A DNA stretch of 64,000 nt. Source: Sulfobacillus benefaciens. GTDB lineage: Bacteria; Bacillota; Sulfobacillia; Sulfobacillales; Sulfobacillaceae. The position numbers were made by a program, and so were the translations under genes. The stretch is from positions 51,379 through 115,378 of the forward strand of contig PXYT01000005.1 in NCBI GenBank assembly GCA_003023725.1, written 5' to 3'. Of the stretch, positions 18,559 through 28,341 are shown piece by piece; within the stretch, counting starts at the first letter, position 1; the number at the start of each line of letters is the position of its first letter. Below the pieces are notes generated by a model that was given only the letters and a program-made list of their open reading frames with translations, was not told where the DNA came from and made no database searches.

Positions 18559-18996
18559 TGAAGCGCACGGGCAGCTATGAGGACGAAACCGATCCCCTAA
18601 AACCCGAACACTGCGGGTCTCTTTTTCGGAAACACAAACCCATTTCGGTTGCAGTGACCGCGAAGAGAGTGCCGGGCCAAGAGAGGAGTTGAGCCGGACG
18701 GAGTTAGGAAACCGGGCTGCCGGTTCCCATTGTCAACGTCCCTGTGATCTCCGGCCATGCTCGTAAGTTCATTGGCGGGCGCAGGACAACCATAGACCCG
18801 TTAATCTTTAGGCTTTGAGCGCCGTGACAAGCGTGAGACGCGGACAGCTTATTCGAAGCTCAGAGCATCGCATAAGGCAAGCAAAACACCGGAAATAGCG
18901 TCTTTAAGGCGGCAAACAAAGACTTCCGGCGACGCATAAGCCCTTTCGCCTTCACGCACACTACCGTCAATAACGCTGAAGGAGTGTGACACCAAA

Positions 18997-19791
18997 GTGG
19001 ATAGCGATAACAACCAAATCATTGAATTATTGAATGCGGACATTTACGGGGAACATGATGCCATATTATATTATCTAACTCATGCCTGGACCGTAGCGCG
19101 TCAGTACGGTCACGAAATCCTTGAGATTGCCTATGACGAAATGCGTCATTTTAAGTGGCTGGCCCATACCATTGTCGGCCTCGGGGGCCGTCCCGTTTTA
19201 CGCACTCCCCAGATAACGTCCATCACAACTATTGCTGCCGCGTTACAAAACGATGTGGACGCCGAAATCCACGCGATAGAGCAATATGAAGAGCACCGTG
19301 AGATCATTCCTAATCCGGAGGTCAAAGCCTTGCTTGCACGCATCATCACCGATGAACGTCATCACCTGCACATTTTTCGCGGGTTGTTGGACCAGACCCA
19401 CGGAGAACCGGAAAAGCTAGACAGACAGGACAAGGATGTGTCTGTTATCGCTTCCCGACTTCAAAGCACCATGAATTTGGAATATCAACAAACAATGGCA
19501 TACTTGCTACGGTCCTTTGTGGAGAATCACAGCCAACGCATAGGACTCGACATGGAGGAACGATCTATCGACGAAATGCGCCATATGGGATGGATTGGAA
19601 AAATGATGGGACAATCCGGGCTGGAACCCCGATTTGCCGAGCCGGAAACCCTCAACCAAGTGAGAGAAGGAACAAGAGAAGAGGAAGCACTGTTTCACGA
19701 CGTCAGGGAATGGGCTAATCGGGCAATGCCCGGCATGGTTCCGACTATTGACCGTATCTTGGAACAGGAACATTATCATATTCAGTCGTGA
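18997..19791 (+). CDS. Double ferritin-like diiron protein
   Basis: 264 residues, GTG 18997 about 12 bases after GGAG. Two ferritin-like four-helix units are joined in one chain. Unit 1 has E19, E48-x-x-H51 (DEMRH), E90/E97 and E120-x-x-H123 (DERHH). Unit 2 has E162, E193-x-x-H196 (DEMRH), E230 and E258-x-x-H261. Both diiron sites appear intact, which is unusual since duplicated units often lose one site. It lacks a signal peptide, so it is cytoplasmic. Plausible roles are iron or peroxide handling in an iron-rich acidic habitat (inference). Monocistronic, with a strong terminator downstream. Confidence 0.82.
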   Translation: MDSDNNQIIELLNADIYGEHDAILYYLTHAWTVARQYGHEILEIAYDEMRHFKWLAHTIVGLGGRPVLRTPQITSITTIAAALQNDVDAEIHAIEQYEEHREIIPNPEVKALLARIITDERHHLHIFRGLLDQTHGEPEKLDRQDKDVSVIASRLQSTMNLEYQQTMAYLLRSFVENHSQRIGLDMEERSIDEMRHMGWIGKMMGQSGLEPRFAEPETLNQVREGTREEEALFHDVREWANRAMPGMVPTIDRILEQEHYHIQS

Positions 19792-19870
19792 CCAGCCGGT
19801 ATCGATCCGGTCATGGAGATTTTGCGCTGAGGGAGGAAGCAGATGGGGACTCGGGGACATTGGGGTTGAA

Positions 19871-19902
19871 CAGATGCCCGATCTTACGGGCATCTGCCTT
19901 TA
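19871..19902 (+). terminator. Rho-independent terminator
   Basis: CAGATGCCCG (19871-19880) and CGGGCATCTG (19887-19896) form a perfect 10-bp stem with a 6-base loop, followed by CCTTTAT. It ends the ferritin-like gene. The rest of 19792-20204 has no gene I can support. Confidence 0.85.
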
Positions 19903-20217
19903 TCCGCGTTTTGGCGGGAGGGATGTACGGTTTATACACCAATAGGCGCACTTGAAGGGCCCCAAGTTACCCGCAATGCCAGGCCACAGCACCCGAATAC
20001 CAATGCAAGCCGTCCTGAAACCATGGGGTTTCACTCTCTATGCCAGTCTAAGCGCGATATGAATTATCAAAAAAATAAGAAGTGGGCCCCGAAGATTGTT
20101 GCCATTGTCCTTTGAGTTCCAAAGCTGCTACAATCAGGAGGCTGTTTCGCTGATTCCGGATCATACAGGCCGTGGCGCGTTGAGCAAACAGAATGTTCGA
20201 AACTAGGAGGCCTTCTT

Positions 20218-22377
20218 GTGCGTCTGATTCTTGCCGAAAAACCGTCGGTGGCATTGGATATCGCCAGGGCCCTGGGACACCCTCAAAAAGGAAACGGATT
20301 TTTCACCGTCAATGAGGATATCGTGACTTGGGCCTATGGGCATCTGGTGACACTAGCTGATCCCGCCGCCTATGATCCCGCTTGGAAAAGATGGTCATGG
20401 CCGACGCTGCCGATGCTTCCGGAACCCTTTCAACTGGAGCCCATTACCAAGACCCAAAGCCATTTGAATCGGGTTCTTCGTCTGATGCGGCAGGCCGATC
20501 TCATCGTGTGTGCAACCGATGGGGATAGGGAAGGAGAGCTGATATTTCGCTACATTCACACCTTGGCCCAAACCACGAAACCGGTCGAACGGCTCTGGCT
20601 ATCCGAAAATACTCCGCAGGCCATTCGGAAGGCGTTCCACACCCTGAAACCGTTATCGGCCACCGACGCCTTGGCCCAGGCCGCCCAAGCGCGGGCCCAG
20701 GCGGACTGGCTCATCGGGCTCAATGCCACCCGCGCCTTTTCTCTGCGCCACAGCCAGCCCGGTCATCCGTTGTCCGTGGGACGGGTCCAGACGCCGACGC
20801 TTCGGTTGATCGTGGACCGCGATCAGGCGATCCGAAACTTTCAGCCCACTCCCTATTGGCAGCTCACCGTCCAATTTCAGGCAGACGCCGGCGAATATCC
20901 GGGAATTTGGCAAGCTTATTCGAAGCCGGGCTCCCGCTCATCCTCGCGTGGGGAGGGATCATTGGAGGAACACCCGTCACGGATTCTCACGGCAGAGGAG
21001 GCGCAAAACCTCGCCCACAAATTGACCGAGGGAACGCCCGGCCGTATCGACCGTCACGACGTCAAAACCCTGAGCGTTCCCGCTCCGCTCCTCTTTAATC
21101 TCAATGACTTGCAAAAAGAAGCCAACCGCAAGCTCGGTTTGACCGCGCAACAAAGTTTGGACGCGGCCCAAAGTCTTTATGATCAGCACCTCACCAGTTA
21201 TCCCCGCACGGAAGCCCGGGTGATCACGGCGGAGATTGCCAAAACGCTCCCAGAGCGGTTGAAAAATCTCGAAGTGGGGACCCCTGCATTGCGGGCTCAG
21301 GCCTTATCCGGTTTGAGCCAGCGCATCCCCCGCGTGGTCAATGACCAAGCCGTGACCAAAGCCGGACACTATGCCATCATTCCGACTGGTCAGGCGGCTC
21401 CCGGTACCCTGTCCCATCGTGACCGGCAAGTTTTTGGGCTCATATGCCGCCGGTTTTTGGCCGCCCTGCTGCCTCCCGGACACGATGAAAAAACCACCAT
21501 TTGGACTGTCGCGGCGGACGAACAATTTAAGACGACAGGGCGGGTGATCCAGGATATCGGTTGGCGTGCCGTCTATACATCCGATACGCATCCGGAGGAC
21601 AAGGACAATCCTGACGATCCGGACCCGGATCCCGACACGGCGTTACCGTCCGGTCTCCAGGCCGGCGACCCGGTGCAGGTGCTGGAGACCCGGATCGATG
21701 CCAAAGAAACCAAACCGCCTGCGCGGTTTACCGATGCCACGTTGTTGTCTCTCATGGAAAAGTTTGGACTGGGAACCCCGGCGACCCGCTCCCGGATCGT
21801 GGAAGTGCTGCTCACACGCGGGTACGTCCTGCGCGACAAGAAGGCTCTCGTCTCCACCGAGAGGGGACGAAGTCTTCTGGACGTTCTCCCCGAGATGCTG
21901 CAGTCCCCGGATCTGACAGGAAACTGGGAAACGCGTCTGGAGAAAATTGCCGAGGATGCGGAGGATGCGTTAGCCTTTCTGGAGGATATTCGGCAGCTCA
22001 CCCGGGAGGTGGTCACCCTGGCGCAGGGACAGACAGCACACCCCGCCGATCTATCATCGGGCTATGGTTCGTGCCCTTTGTGCCACCAAGGGCAGATTGT
22101 GGAGACCTCCAAGGGATGGGGATGCTCCCGCTGGAAAGAGGGCTGCCGGTTTATGATTTGGAAAACCGTGGCCGGGAAACGGCTGACTGCCACTCAAGTC
22201 AAGATCTTGCTCGCGGGGAAGACGACGGCGGTATTGAAAGGATTCAAGAGCAAATCCGGAAAATCGTTTGACGCCCGGTTGAAATTGGAAGGAGAAACAG
22301 GGCATGTGGCTTTTGTCTTTGATTCCCGGTCGCCCAGCGACGCAAGACACGCAAATTCTCGCAAAGGGGGACACTGA
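20218..22377 (+). CDS. topB: DNA topoisomerase III
   Basis: 719 residues, GTG 20218 behind AGGAGG. A type IA topoisomerase that relaxes and decatenates DNA by single-strand passage. The Toprim domain opens with LILAEKPSVA and carries the acidic triad in ATDGDREGE. The catalytic tyrosine is Y328 in TSYPRTEAR, preceded by the family motif FNLNDLQKEANRKLG. The C-terminus has a Cys4-type zinc ribbon (CPLCHQG...GCSRWKEGC) and a short beta-rich repeat (SKSGKSFDARLKL). The length fits Firmicute TopB. An acidic insert (DNPDDPDPDPD, about 463-473) is unusual. It stands alone, with no mobile-element genes around it, so it is probably the housekeeping copy. Confidence 0.95.
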   Translation: MRLILAEKPSVALDIARALGHPQKGNGFFTVNEDIVTWAYGHLVTLADPAAYDPAWKRWSWPTLPMLPEPFQLEPITKTQSHLNRVLRLMRQADLIVCATDGDREGELIFRYIHTLAQTTKPVERLWLSENTPQAIRKAFHTLKPLSATDALAQAAQARAQADWLIGLNATRAFSLRHSQPGHPLSVGRVQTPTLRLIVDRDQAIRNFQPTPYWQLTVQFQADAGEYPGIWQAYSKPGSRSSSRGEGSLEEHPSRILTAEEAQNLAHKLTEGTPGRIDRHDVKTLSVPAPLLFNLNDLQKEANRKLGLTAQQSLDAAQSLYDQHLTSYPRTEARVITAEIAKTLPERLKNLEVGTPALRAQALSGLSQRIPRVVNDQAVTKAGHYAIIPTGQAAPGTLSHRDRQVFGLICRRFLAALLPPGHDEKTTIWTVAADEQFKTTGRVIQDIGWRAVYTSDTHPEDKDNPDDPDPDPDTALPSGLQAGDPVQVLETRIDAKETKPPARFTDATLLSLMEKFGLGTPATRSRIVEVLLTRGYVLRDKKALVSTERGRSLLDVLPEMLQSPDLTGNWETRLEKIAEDAEDALAFLEDIRQLTREVVTLAQGQTAHPADLSSGYGSCPLCHQGQIVETSKGWGCSRWKEGCRFMIWKTVAGKRLTATQVKILLAGKTTAVLKGFKSKSGKSFDARLKLEGETGHVAFVFDSRSPSDARHANSRKGGH

Positions 22378-22381
22378 ATTC

Positions 22382-22495
22382 ATGATGTCCCTTGTTAAAA
22401 TCTCCGCTCCCGCCGTTTTACGTCTGACCTTGGCAGGATGTGGGCTGCCGGCCGCCGTGGCAATCCGGTCCGGCGCTCCCCAACCACAGCTCTAA
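22382..22495 (+). pseudogene. Possible truncated lipoprotein leader
   Basis: A 37-codon frame after AAAGGGGG begins with a short hydrophobic segment and a lipobox-like TLAGC, then ends at once. It looks like the first part of a lipoprotein cut off by a stop. Weak evidence. Nothing else in 22378-22869 is supported. Confidence 0.2.
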
Positions 22496-22869
22496 CTCCC
22501 AGTACACCAGGCCCCATACGGCATCTCTTCATCCTTGTCCCAACCGCGAAGCCTGCACAAAAAGTGTCCGAAAGGCACAGCTCCTGACGTAGGCCGCAAC
22601 GCGTTGCGCAAACATGGGCTTCTCTCTCAAATCTCCCCCCTCGTGTAAAGGCCGCTCCGTTCATCACCTCCAACCGCTGGTTTCCGCCCCCGTTAAGCGG
22701 CCTCCTGACACTGCCAAAAGGTGCGCAGTATGCCCGTGGGCTGTGCCGTCATCTTTTCCGCTGCTTTGACCCAACAGTCTCCGGCATCCGCCTAATGGGT
22801 ACCAATCCCGCCGCCATGGCCAACGTGGCTGCCATGGCCGCTGTCATCGGCATCATTGGCCTTTCTTCG

Positions 22870-24225
22870 TCAAGCTTTGATGAGTTCCTTGCTGCGGCCC
22901 ACAATATATAGATAGCCGTCTTCATCAACATAGCCAATATCCCCGGTGTCAAACCACCCATCCGAACGCAGCACCGCACGGGTTGCCTCTGGTTTTTCCC
23001 AGTATCCGGCCATCACCTGTGGTCCACGCACCCACACCTCCCCTTGTTGGGTAAGGGGCAACTCCTCATCAAAATCACTGAGCTCGCTAATACGAAGATC
23101 AACCCCATGCACGGGAATTCCTCTCGAACCCAGCTTTGGGCGGTGAAAGGGGTTGAAGGTAATTTGCGAGATCGTTTCACTTAATGTGTACCCTTCGACT
23201 AAGCACACGCCAGTCAATTCGCGAAAGCGTTCCAGCACCGGCAGGGGAATGGAATCCCCGTCTAAAGTGCAGTGCGTCAAAGAATCGAGACGGCACCGGG
23301 AAAGATAGGGGAAATTAACCACCGCAATGTTCATGGCGGCAGTACCCGCCCAATTTGTTACGTGGTAACGATCAATGGCCTCAATAACCGCTTGAGTTTC
23401 AAACCCGGTCAACAGCACTACGCTAGCTCCCGCCATGAAAGGAGCCGCCATCGAGTGTACCATCGCGTTAACATGAAACAGAGGCAAAACCGCCAAATGC
23501 ACGGTATTCGGAGTCACTTGACTCCATCTTAGGAATCCCTCCACGTTCCACAAAAATTGGCGATACAGAATCATCGCCCCTTTTGGGATCGCGGTAGTTC
23601 CCGCACTATATTGAATGAGGGCCAGTTCCGCACCCAGATTTACCGCCTTAGGCTCTGCCAAAGAACGGGCTTGAGTTACCCATGACAGAAAGGTCGGCCG
23701 TGAAGCAGGGATTGTCACCCCTTGCAACATGTTCCCGTGGGCTTTTGGATAGGCATCGACCGGCAAAAAATCGGCCACTTGCCCGTAAATCACCACGGGT
23801 TCAGCAAACTGACTCACAACCTCCTCAACTACTGAAGCCATGGCGGCGTCCGCTAGCAGCACCTTGGGACGGCTGTCCATAATTTCATCACGCAGTTCTT
23901 CGGCCCTAAACATGGGATTCGCCGTTACTACCACGGCTCCCACAGCTTGTGCGGCCAAAAAACCCAGAATAAAATGAGGGGTATTCTGACAGAACAGCAT
24001 CACTCGGTCTCCGCCTTCTACCCCTAAAGCATGCAAAGCGCCGGCCGTTTTCAGCATCAGTTGGTTAAGATGAGAATAGCTCCAGACATCCCCGTAATAA
24101 ATTAAGGCTGGGTTGTTCGGAGCTACTTTGGCCCAGTGCGATACCGCCTGGGCCAGGCTCTCCTGTGGCGGGTCAAGCGGGTCCACGACGCCCGGAGGCC
24201 AAAAGCGTTTCCAAATCGGTTGCAT
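22870..24225 (-). pseudogene. Acyl-CoA ligase lacking the C-terminal catalytic lobe
   Basis: ATG 24225 follows AAGGAG, and 451 residues are open. Core motifs are present: P-loop IQYSAGTTAIPKG (the usual SGTTG reads AGTTA), VEGYTLSE for adenine, GWFDTGDIGYVDEDG, and the hinge GRSKELIK. The frame stops one codon later, at the position where relatives continue with SGGEN and about 100 more residues that carry the catalytic lysine. No C-terminal lobe was found in other frames downstream, so a deletion has fused the hinge to unrelated DNA. The protein might still bind or adenylate an acid but should not make CoA thioester normally. Probably a recent pseudogene. Confidence 0.75.
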
Positions 24226-25148
24226 GGTCTCATCGCATCTCCTTCTTCGGCACGTTCATCCCTCCGAAAGTGCACCATCCTTGATCGGTGAAACGTCCAC
24301 ATCTTCGTCCACGCGCCACCTCGAGGAGCCACATTTTTCACGAGGTTCCCAGGTTGTGGACGAATCCAATCATTCCCCGTCCCACAAGCAATGAAAGTGT
24401 CATATCTCTTCACGGCGCCTTGGGCCGAAAACGCCGAGACATACCATCAGATCACACAACGCGCGCACTAACACTACGCAATATTATGATAGCACTAAAA
24501 ATTCAGATTTATAGGAGACAGCTTAGGACATGGAAATGGGTTATTGTCCTTCCGCGGTCGCAAGCCCATTCCGGTTTCGAATTCTGCTGAAAGTTATCAA
24601 CGTCAAGGAACCAGGATGCGCGTTCATGGCTGTCACACGCTCGCCAAATGCCCGCCACACGGATGGTTGTGGGTGATGCCTTGCTTCCCCTTCATTGATT
24701 TGACACCGTGTGTCTAATCAAAGGTGCTAGCGTAACCCACCAAATGGGCAAGCAAGAGGTTAATCTTGAGCCCGAGCCCCATTCCAGTTCCGGTTTACTA
24801 CGGTCCGGAACAACTGCACCACCGAGCACCGAACACCCAGTTGTTGACGATGGGTGTAGAGGCATTAGCGAGGTATGACCAGAAAATTTGATTTGCACGA
24901 TTTAGCTCATCGATAAAGATCACAGACGATGATTAATATACCTGAAGGCGAAACCTGCGGTGCTTCTCTTAAGAGTAAGAATAGATGTCGCGACAGAAAA
25001 CATCTACCCAACCATTTCCTCATTGGTTCATCTGTCGGCCCCACTAAATTGTAGGTGAACTGCAAGTTCTGCGGGGCTGCGCGCTCTGGCATTTCGGCAA
25101 AAAGCACCTCCTACCTTGTGAGATGACATGATGCCAATGTTAAAAAAT
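24226..25148. other. 0.9 kb spacer ahead of the thiamine operon
   Basis: Short frames on both strands have no ribosome site or recognisable family. The minus strand around 24690-24900 looks faintly protein-like but was not assignable. Only the final stretch, with the operon promoter, has a function I can suggest. Confidence 0.4.
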
Positions 25149-25178
25149 TGACAAATCGGTTATAATGCATGGATAGAC
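25149..25178 (+). promoter_or_regulatory. Candidate promoter of the TPP-riboswitch operon
   Basis: TTGACA at 25149-25154 is a perfect -35. The perfect TATAAT at 25162-25167 is only 7 bases away and cannot pair with it; GATAGA at 25173-25178 is 18 bases away and could. TATAAT could instead use the AT-rich 25141-25146 as a weak -35. Either start lies just upstream of the riboswitch. Confidence 0.5.
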
Positions 25179-25198
25179 CAATGTCTAGTCTTTGCTAA

Positions 25199-25289
25199 AG
25201 GTGCTAGGGGTGCCAAGAGGCTGAGAGGTAGTCTAGCTGCGACTACTAACCCTTTCAACTCGATCTGGATAATGCCAGCGGGAGGAAAG
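25199..25289 (+). promoter_or_regulatory. TPP riboswitch (THI element)
   Basis: The conserved aptamer blocks are in order: AGGGGTGCC, CTGAGA (pyrimidine-sensing helix), ACCCTTT, AACTCGATCTGGATAATGCCAGCG and GGAGGAAAG. The last block is also a ribosome site for ATG 25294, so binding of thiamine pyrophosphate probably hides it and represses translation. It precedes a YkoE/YkoDC importer, exactly the kind of target known for this riboswitch. Confidence 0.96.
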
Positions 25290-25293
25290 TGCC

Positions 25294-25491
25294 ATGATGG
25301 AAAATTTGCCTCGTTTACGTCTTGCGGCGCTGCGGGGATTTTTCTGTCTTACACCCCTTACTCCTAAATTTGAGTACAGGGGGAATAACGATGCAGTGGA
25401 AATTACGGGACATTGTCGTCACAGCGGTGTTAGCCACAGCGTGTGGGGCAATCTATTTAGGATGGGATTTACTGTACAAGTTTGTCCCTAG
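25294..25491 (+). CDS. Possible leader ORF between riboswitch and ykoE
   Basis: ATG 25294 is ideally spaced behind the riboswitch GGAGGAAAG. It opens a 65-codon frame (MMENLPRLRLAALRGFF...) that ends inside ykoE in another frame. The sequence matches no family I know. It could be a leader whose translation couples the riboswitch to ykoE, or a relic of a longer upstream gene. Whether it is made is uncertain. Confidence 0.35.
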   Translation: MMENLPRLRLAALRGFFCLTPLTPKFEYRGNNDAVEITGHCRHSGVSHSVWGNLFRMGFTVQVCP

Positions 25492-25960
25492 CGGTATCAA
25501 TCCCGTAGTAGCAGCGGGTTTTAATGGGTTGTGGTGGATAGCCGCAGGTATTGTTCCCTACATCATACGTCGGCCGGGAGCCGCAGTATTGGCGGAATCC
25601 ATTGGTGGCTTTGTGGAGTTTGCGTTAGGAAGTCCCTATGGGATTCAGGCTTTTACTATTGGCATTGCGCAGGGACTCGGGGTAGAACTCGGGTTTATGG
25701 CAGGTCGCTATAAGAAGTACAATATGGGCTGGATGTTGTTCGCAACAGCACTAGGCGGCATTGGCAACTACATTTACTCCTATTTTTACTATGGAGTGAA
25801 CCAGTATACGGAACTTACCCAAGTAGGATACCTCGTCGTCACCATGTTAAGTGGGGCGATTTTATCCGGCCTGTTGTCGAAATGGGTGGGCGATGCTGTC
25901 AAACGCACTGGCGTGCTGCGCAATTTTGCTATTTCCCAAACGATTGGAAAAGCGTCATGA
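25391..25960 (+). CDS. ykoE: YkoE family ECF transporter S component (thiamine/HMP)
   Basis: 189 residues, ATG 25391 behind GGGGGAA. The substrate-binding membrane subunit of an energy-coupling-factor importer. The about six hydrophobic segments and the length (near 199 for Bacillus YkoE) fit the YkoE family, as do WLRD-type start residues (MQWKLRDIVVTAVLA), GINPVVAAGFNGLWWIAAG and the later GNYIYSYFYYGV. It sits under a TPP riboswitch, which supports hydroxymethylpyrimidine or thiamine as substrate. The stop overlaps the start of the ATPase gene (ATGA). Confidence 0.92.
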   Translation: MQWKLRDIVVTAVLATACGAIYLGWDLLYKFVPSGINPVVAAGFNGLWWIAAGIVPYIIRRPGAAVLAESIGGFVEFALGSPYGIQAFTIGIAQGLGVELGFMAGRYKKYNMGWMLFATALGGIGNYIYSYFYYGVNQYTELTQVGYLVVTMLSGAILSGLLSKWVGDAVKRTGVLRNFAISQTIGKAS

Positions 25961-28341
25961 GTGTGAGCACCCGCTTAAAACCGGCTCAACGCTCTCCCTG
26001 GGTGGAAGTCTCCGAGTTGTCCGTTACTTACCCGGGACAGCAGAGTCCGGCATTGCGTCACATCGATTTCTCCCTGTCTGAAGGGGACGCAGTGTTGGTA
26101 ATTGGGCCCAGCGGTTGTGGGAAGTCCACATTAGCAATGGTGCTGGCGGGTCTCATTCCCCATTCGGTGGAAGCCGACATCGAGGGAGAAGTCCGCTACG
26201 CACCGATGATACAGCGCCCTGGTGCTGTTGGCTACGTGTTTCAAGATCCCGAATCCCAACTTTGCCAGTTAACGGTAGGCCCGGAAATCGCGTTCGGTCT
26301 CGAAAATGTCCGGTGTCGGCCCCAAGATATGAACGCCCGAATTGAGAGTGCTTTAAAGACGGCGGGTCTCGATATTGCCTTAGAGTCCCCCAATTATGCA
26401 CTGTCAGGCGGAATGAAACAAAAATTAGCTCTGGCTGCAGATTTGGCTATGGACCCGCAGATGTTGATTTTTGATGAACCAACGGCCAACCTAGACCCGG
26501 CAGCGACCACTCAAGTCTTCGCTGAAGTCGGAAGGTTAATCCATAGCGGGCGCACATTACTGATTATCGAACACAAGTTCGAAGCCCTTCTGGATGTGGT
26601 GCCATACTTGGTGGTGATGGATCGGCAAGGACAGATACGAAGCCACGGCCCGACTGCCGATATAATTCGCCGGGAGTGGCCGTGGCTTATGGAGCAAGGG
26701 CTCATTCCGGATGGATTGTCGCCGGGATTTGACCGCGAGTCAATGTTCTTGCCACATCGTGATTTGAAGCGGCAGGAATGGAGAAAGCCAGTTTTGCAAG
26801 CCAAAGAATTATCCTATACCTACGTTTCAAAGCGCCAGCGCACAAGGCTGGAAAAGCAAGGACGTCCTATCCCTTACGCGTTACATGACATCTCCTTGAC
26901 CATTCGGGAAGGGGAATTGGTGGCCATTGTCGGACCCAACGGGTCCGGGAAATCCACACTTGTCAGTTTATTGGCTGGGCTAAACCGCCCCAGCCAAGGA
27001 ACAGTGGAACAGCCGCCACCGGAGCCTGATATGCCCGTGCCGGTAGCGTTCGGCTTTCAAAATCCCGAACATCAATTCATCTTCGAACGAGTGGCCGATG
27101 AACTGGCCAATCGCTTTGTGGATCAAGATATTCCGGACGATGTCAAGAGTTTGCTGAAAGAATTTGAGTTGCAAGATCAGGCGGAACAGAGTCCCTTTGC
27201 CTTGAGCCAAGGTCAAAAACGGCGTTTGTCTGTAGCCGTGATGGTTCGCGACACCCACCTGGCCTATCTACTGGATGAGCCCACGTTTGGACAAGATGCT
27301 CGCACGGAACGCTACATCATGAACCGATTGACCGCCCTCAAAGATCAAGGCAAAGCCGTCGCGTTGACGACTCATGATATGGACCTGGTGTGGCGTTATG
27401 CAACCCGTGTCGTGGTTTTGCTAGAGGGCCAGGTTCTCTTCGACGGATGGCCCCAGGATCTTTACCATCGTCCCGACCTGATGGCAAGAGCGCATTTGCT
27501 TGTTTCGGCCGATGCCGGCGAACAGCATCATGCCGCGGACAAGACTCCAACCCTGGCCCCCCGTTTTATTGAGGTGGACCGCAGGCAAGCCGAATCGCCG
27601 ATAGGACGGCTCAACCCCGGATGGAAGCTCATTACCACCATATTGGCTATGGGAATTGCCATGTTTGCCCACCACATCGGCCAAGGCGTCGTCTTGGGAC
27701 TCATCCCGTTGACATTGTTATGGGTGGGAGCCCGGCTCACTCCCTGGCAGATATTCAAACGCATGGCCCCCTTTGCGGTGTTTTTCGTCCTCTACACCTG
27801 GACCCTTACGGCCTATTCCCGGGTGGGACCACATACCCCGACGTTCTGGTTCTTGTGGTTTCGGCTGAGTTGGGTCGGTTTTCATAACGGACTGGTTCTG
27901 GCCTTTCGCATGCTGGCATCAGTAGCTTTCGGTGTCCTTTATGTGTCGACCACTGATGTGACGCAGTTGGTGGTGAGCCTGACCCGCAATTTTCGGGTGC
28001 CACCCCGGTTCAGTTATGGTACACTGGCAGGGATTCGCGTTTTTCCGCTTTTTGAAGAGGAATGGCGGAAAATTCGCCAGGCCCGGTCTTTGAGAGGAAA
28101 AGACATCCGGCGCTCACGGATTACCCGTATCATCACCTATGCCCTACCTTTGATGACCCAAGCCATCCGTATTGGCGAAAGGGTGGCTATCGCTATGGAG
28201 AGCCGGGGGTTCAAAGGAGAGGTGGCGCAAAATCGTCACGCCCGCACCTATTACATCGATCCTCCCGTGACCCCATGGGACTTTGCCTATCTCGCGGCGG
28301 TGGGAGGTATCAGCATTCTCATTTTGCTGTGGGTCCGTTAA
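25957..28341 (+). CDS. ykoD: Fused ECF transporter: two ATPase domains plus T component (YkoD-YkoC)
   Basis: 794 residues, ATG 25957 overlapping the ykoE stop. NBD1 (about 10-260) has Walker A GPSGCGKST, signature LSGGMKQKLALA and Walker B LIFDEP. NBD2 (about 280-520) has GPNGSGKST, LSQGQKRRLSVA and AYLLDEP. Residues about 550-794 form the membrane T component (EcfT/YkoC type) with several hydrophobic helices and coupling-helix sequences ARSLRGKDIRRSR and ESRGFKG. In Bacillus subtilis YkoD carries both ATPases and YkoC is separate; here all coupling parts are one polypeptide. With YkoE it makes a complete two-gene thiamine-precursor importer under TPP control. Confidence 0.93.
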   Translation: MSVSTRLKPAQRSPWVEVSELSVTYPGQQSPALRHIDFSLSEGDAVLVIGPSGCGKSTLAMVLAGLIPHSVEADIEGEVRYAPMIQRPGAVGYVFQDPESQLCQLTVGPEIAFGLENVRCRPQDMNARIESALKTAGLDIALESPNYALSGGMKQKLALAADLAMDPQMLIFDEPTANLDPAATTQVFAEVGRLIHSGRTLLIIEHKFEALLDVVPYLVVMDRQGQIRSHGPTADIIRREWPWLMEQGLIPDGLSPGFDRESMFLPHRDLKRQEWRKPVLQAKELSYTYVSKRQRTRLEKQGRPIPYALHDISLTIREGELVAIVGPNGSGKSTLVSLLAGLNRPSQGTVEQPPPEPDMPVPVAFGFQNPEHQFIFERVADELANRFVDQDIPDDVKSLLKEFELQDQAEQSPFALSQGQKRRLSVAVMVRDTHLAYLLDEPTFGQDARTERYIMNRLTALKDQGKAVALTTHDMDLVWRYATRVVVLLEGQVLFDGWPQDLYHRPDLMARAHLLVSADAGEQHHAADKTPTLAPRFIEVDRRQAESPIGRLNPGWKLITTILAMGIAMFAHHIGQGVVLGLIPLTLLWVGARLTPWQIFKRMAPFAVFFVLYTWTLTAYSRVGPHTPTFWFLWFRLSWVGFHNGLVLAFRMLASVAFGVLYVSTTDVTQLVVSLTRNFRVPPRFSYGTLAGIRVFPLFEEEWRKIRQARSLRGKDIRRSRITRIITYALPLMTQAIRIGERVAIAMESRGFKGEVAQNRHARTYYIDPPVTPWDFAYLAAVGGISILILLWVR

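Noticed and set aside
24692..24898. 68-codon minus-strand frame that looked faintly like a mobile-element protein tail
   Set aside because: I could not match it to a transposase or intron protein on motifs.
25149..25167. TTGACA and TATAAT taken as one promoter
   Set aside because: The spacer is only 7 bases, too short; other pairings are given instead.
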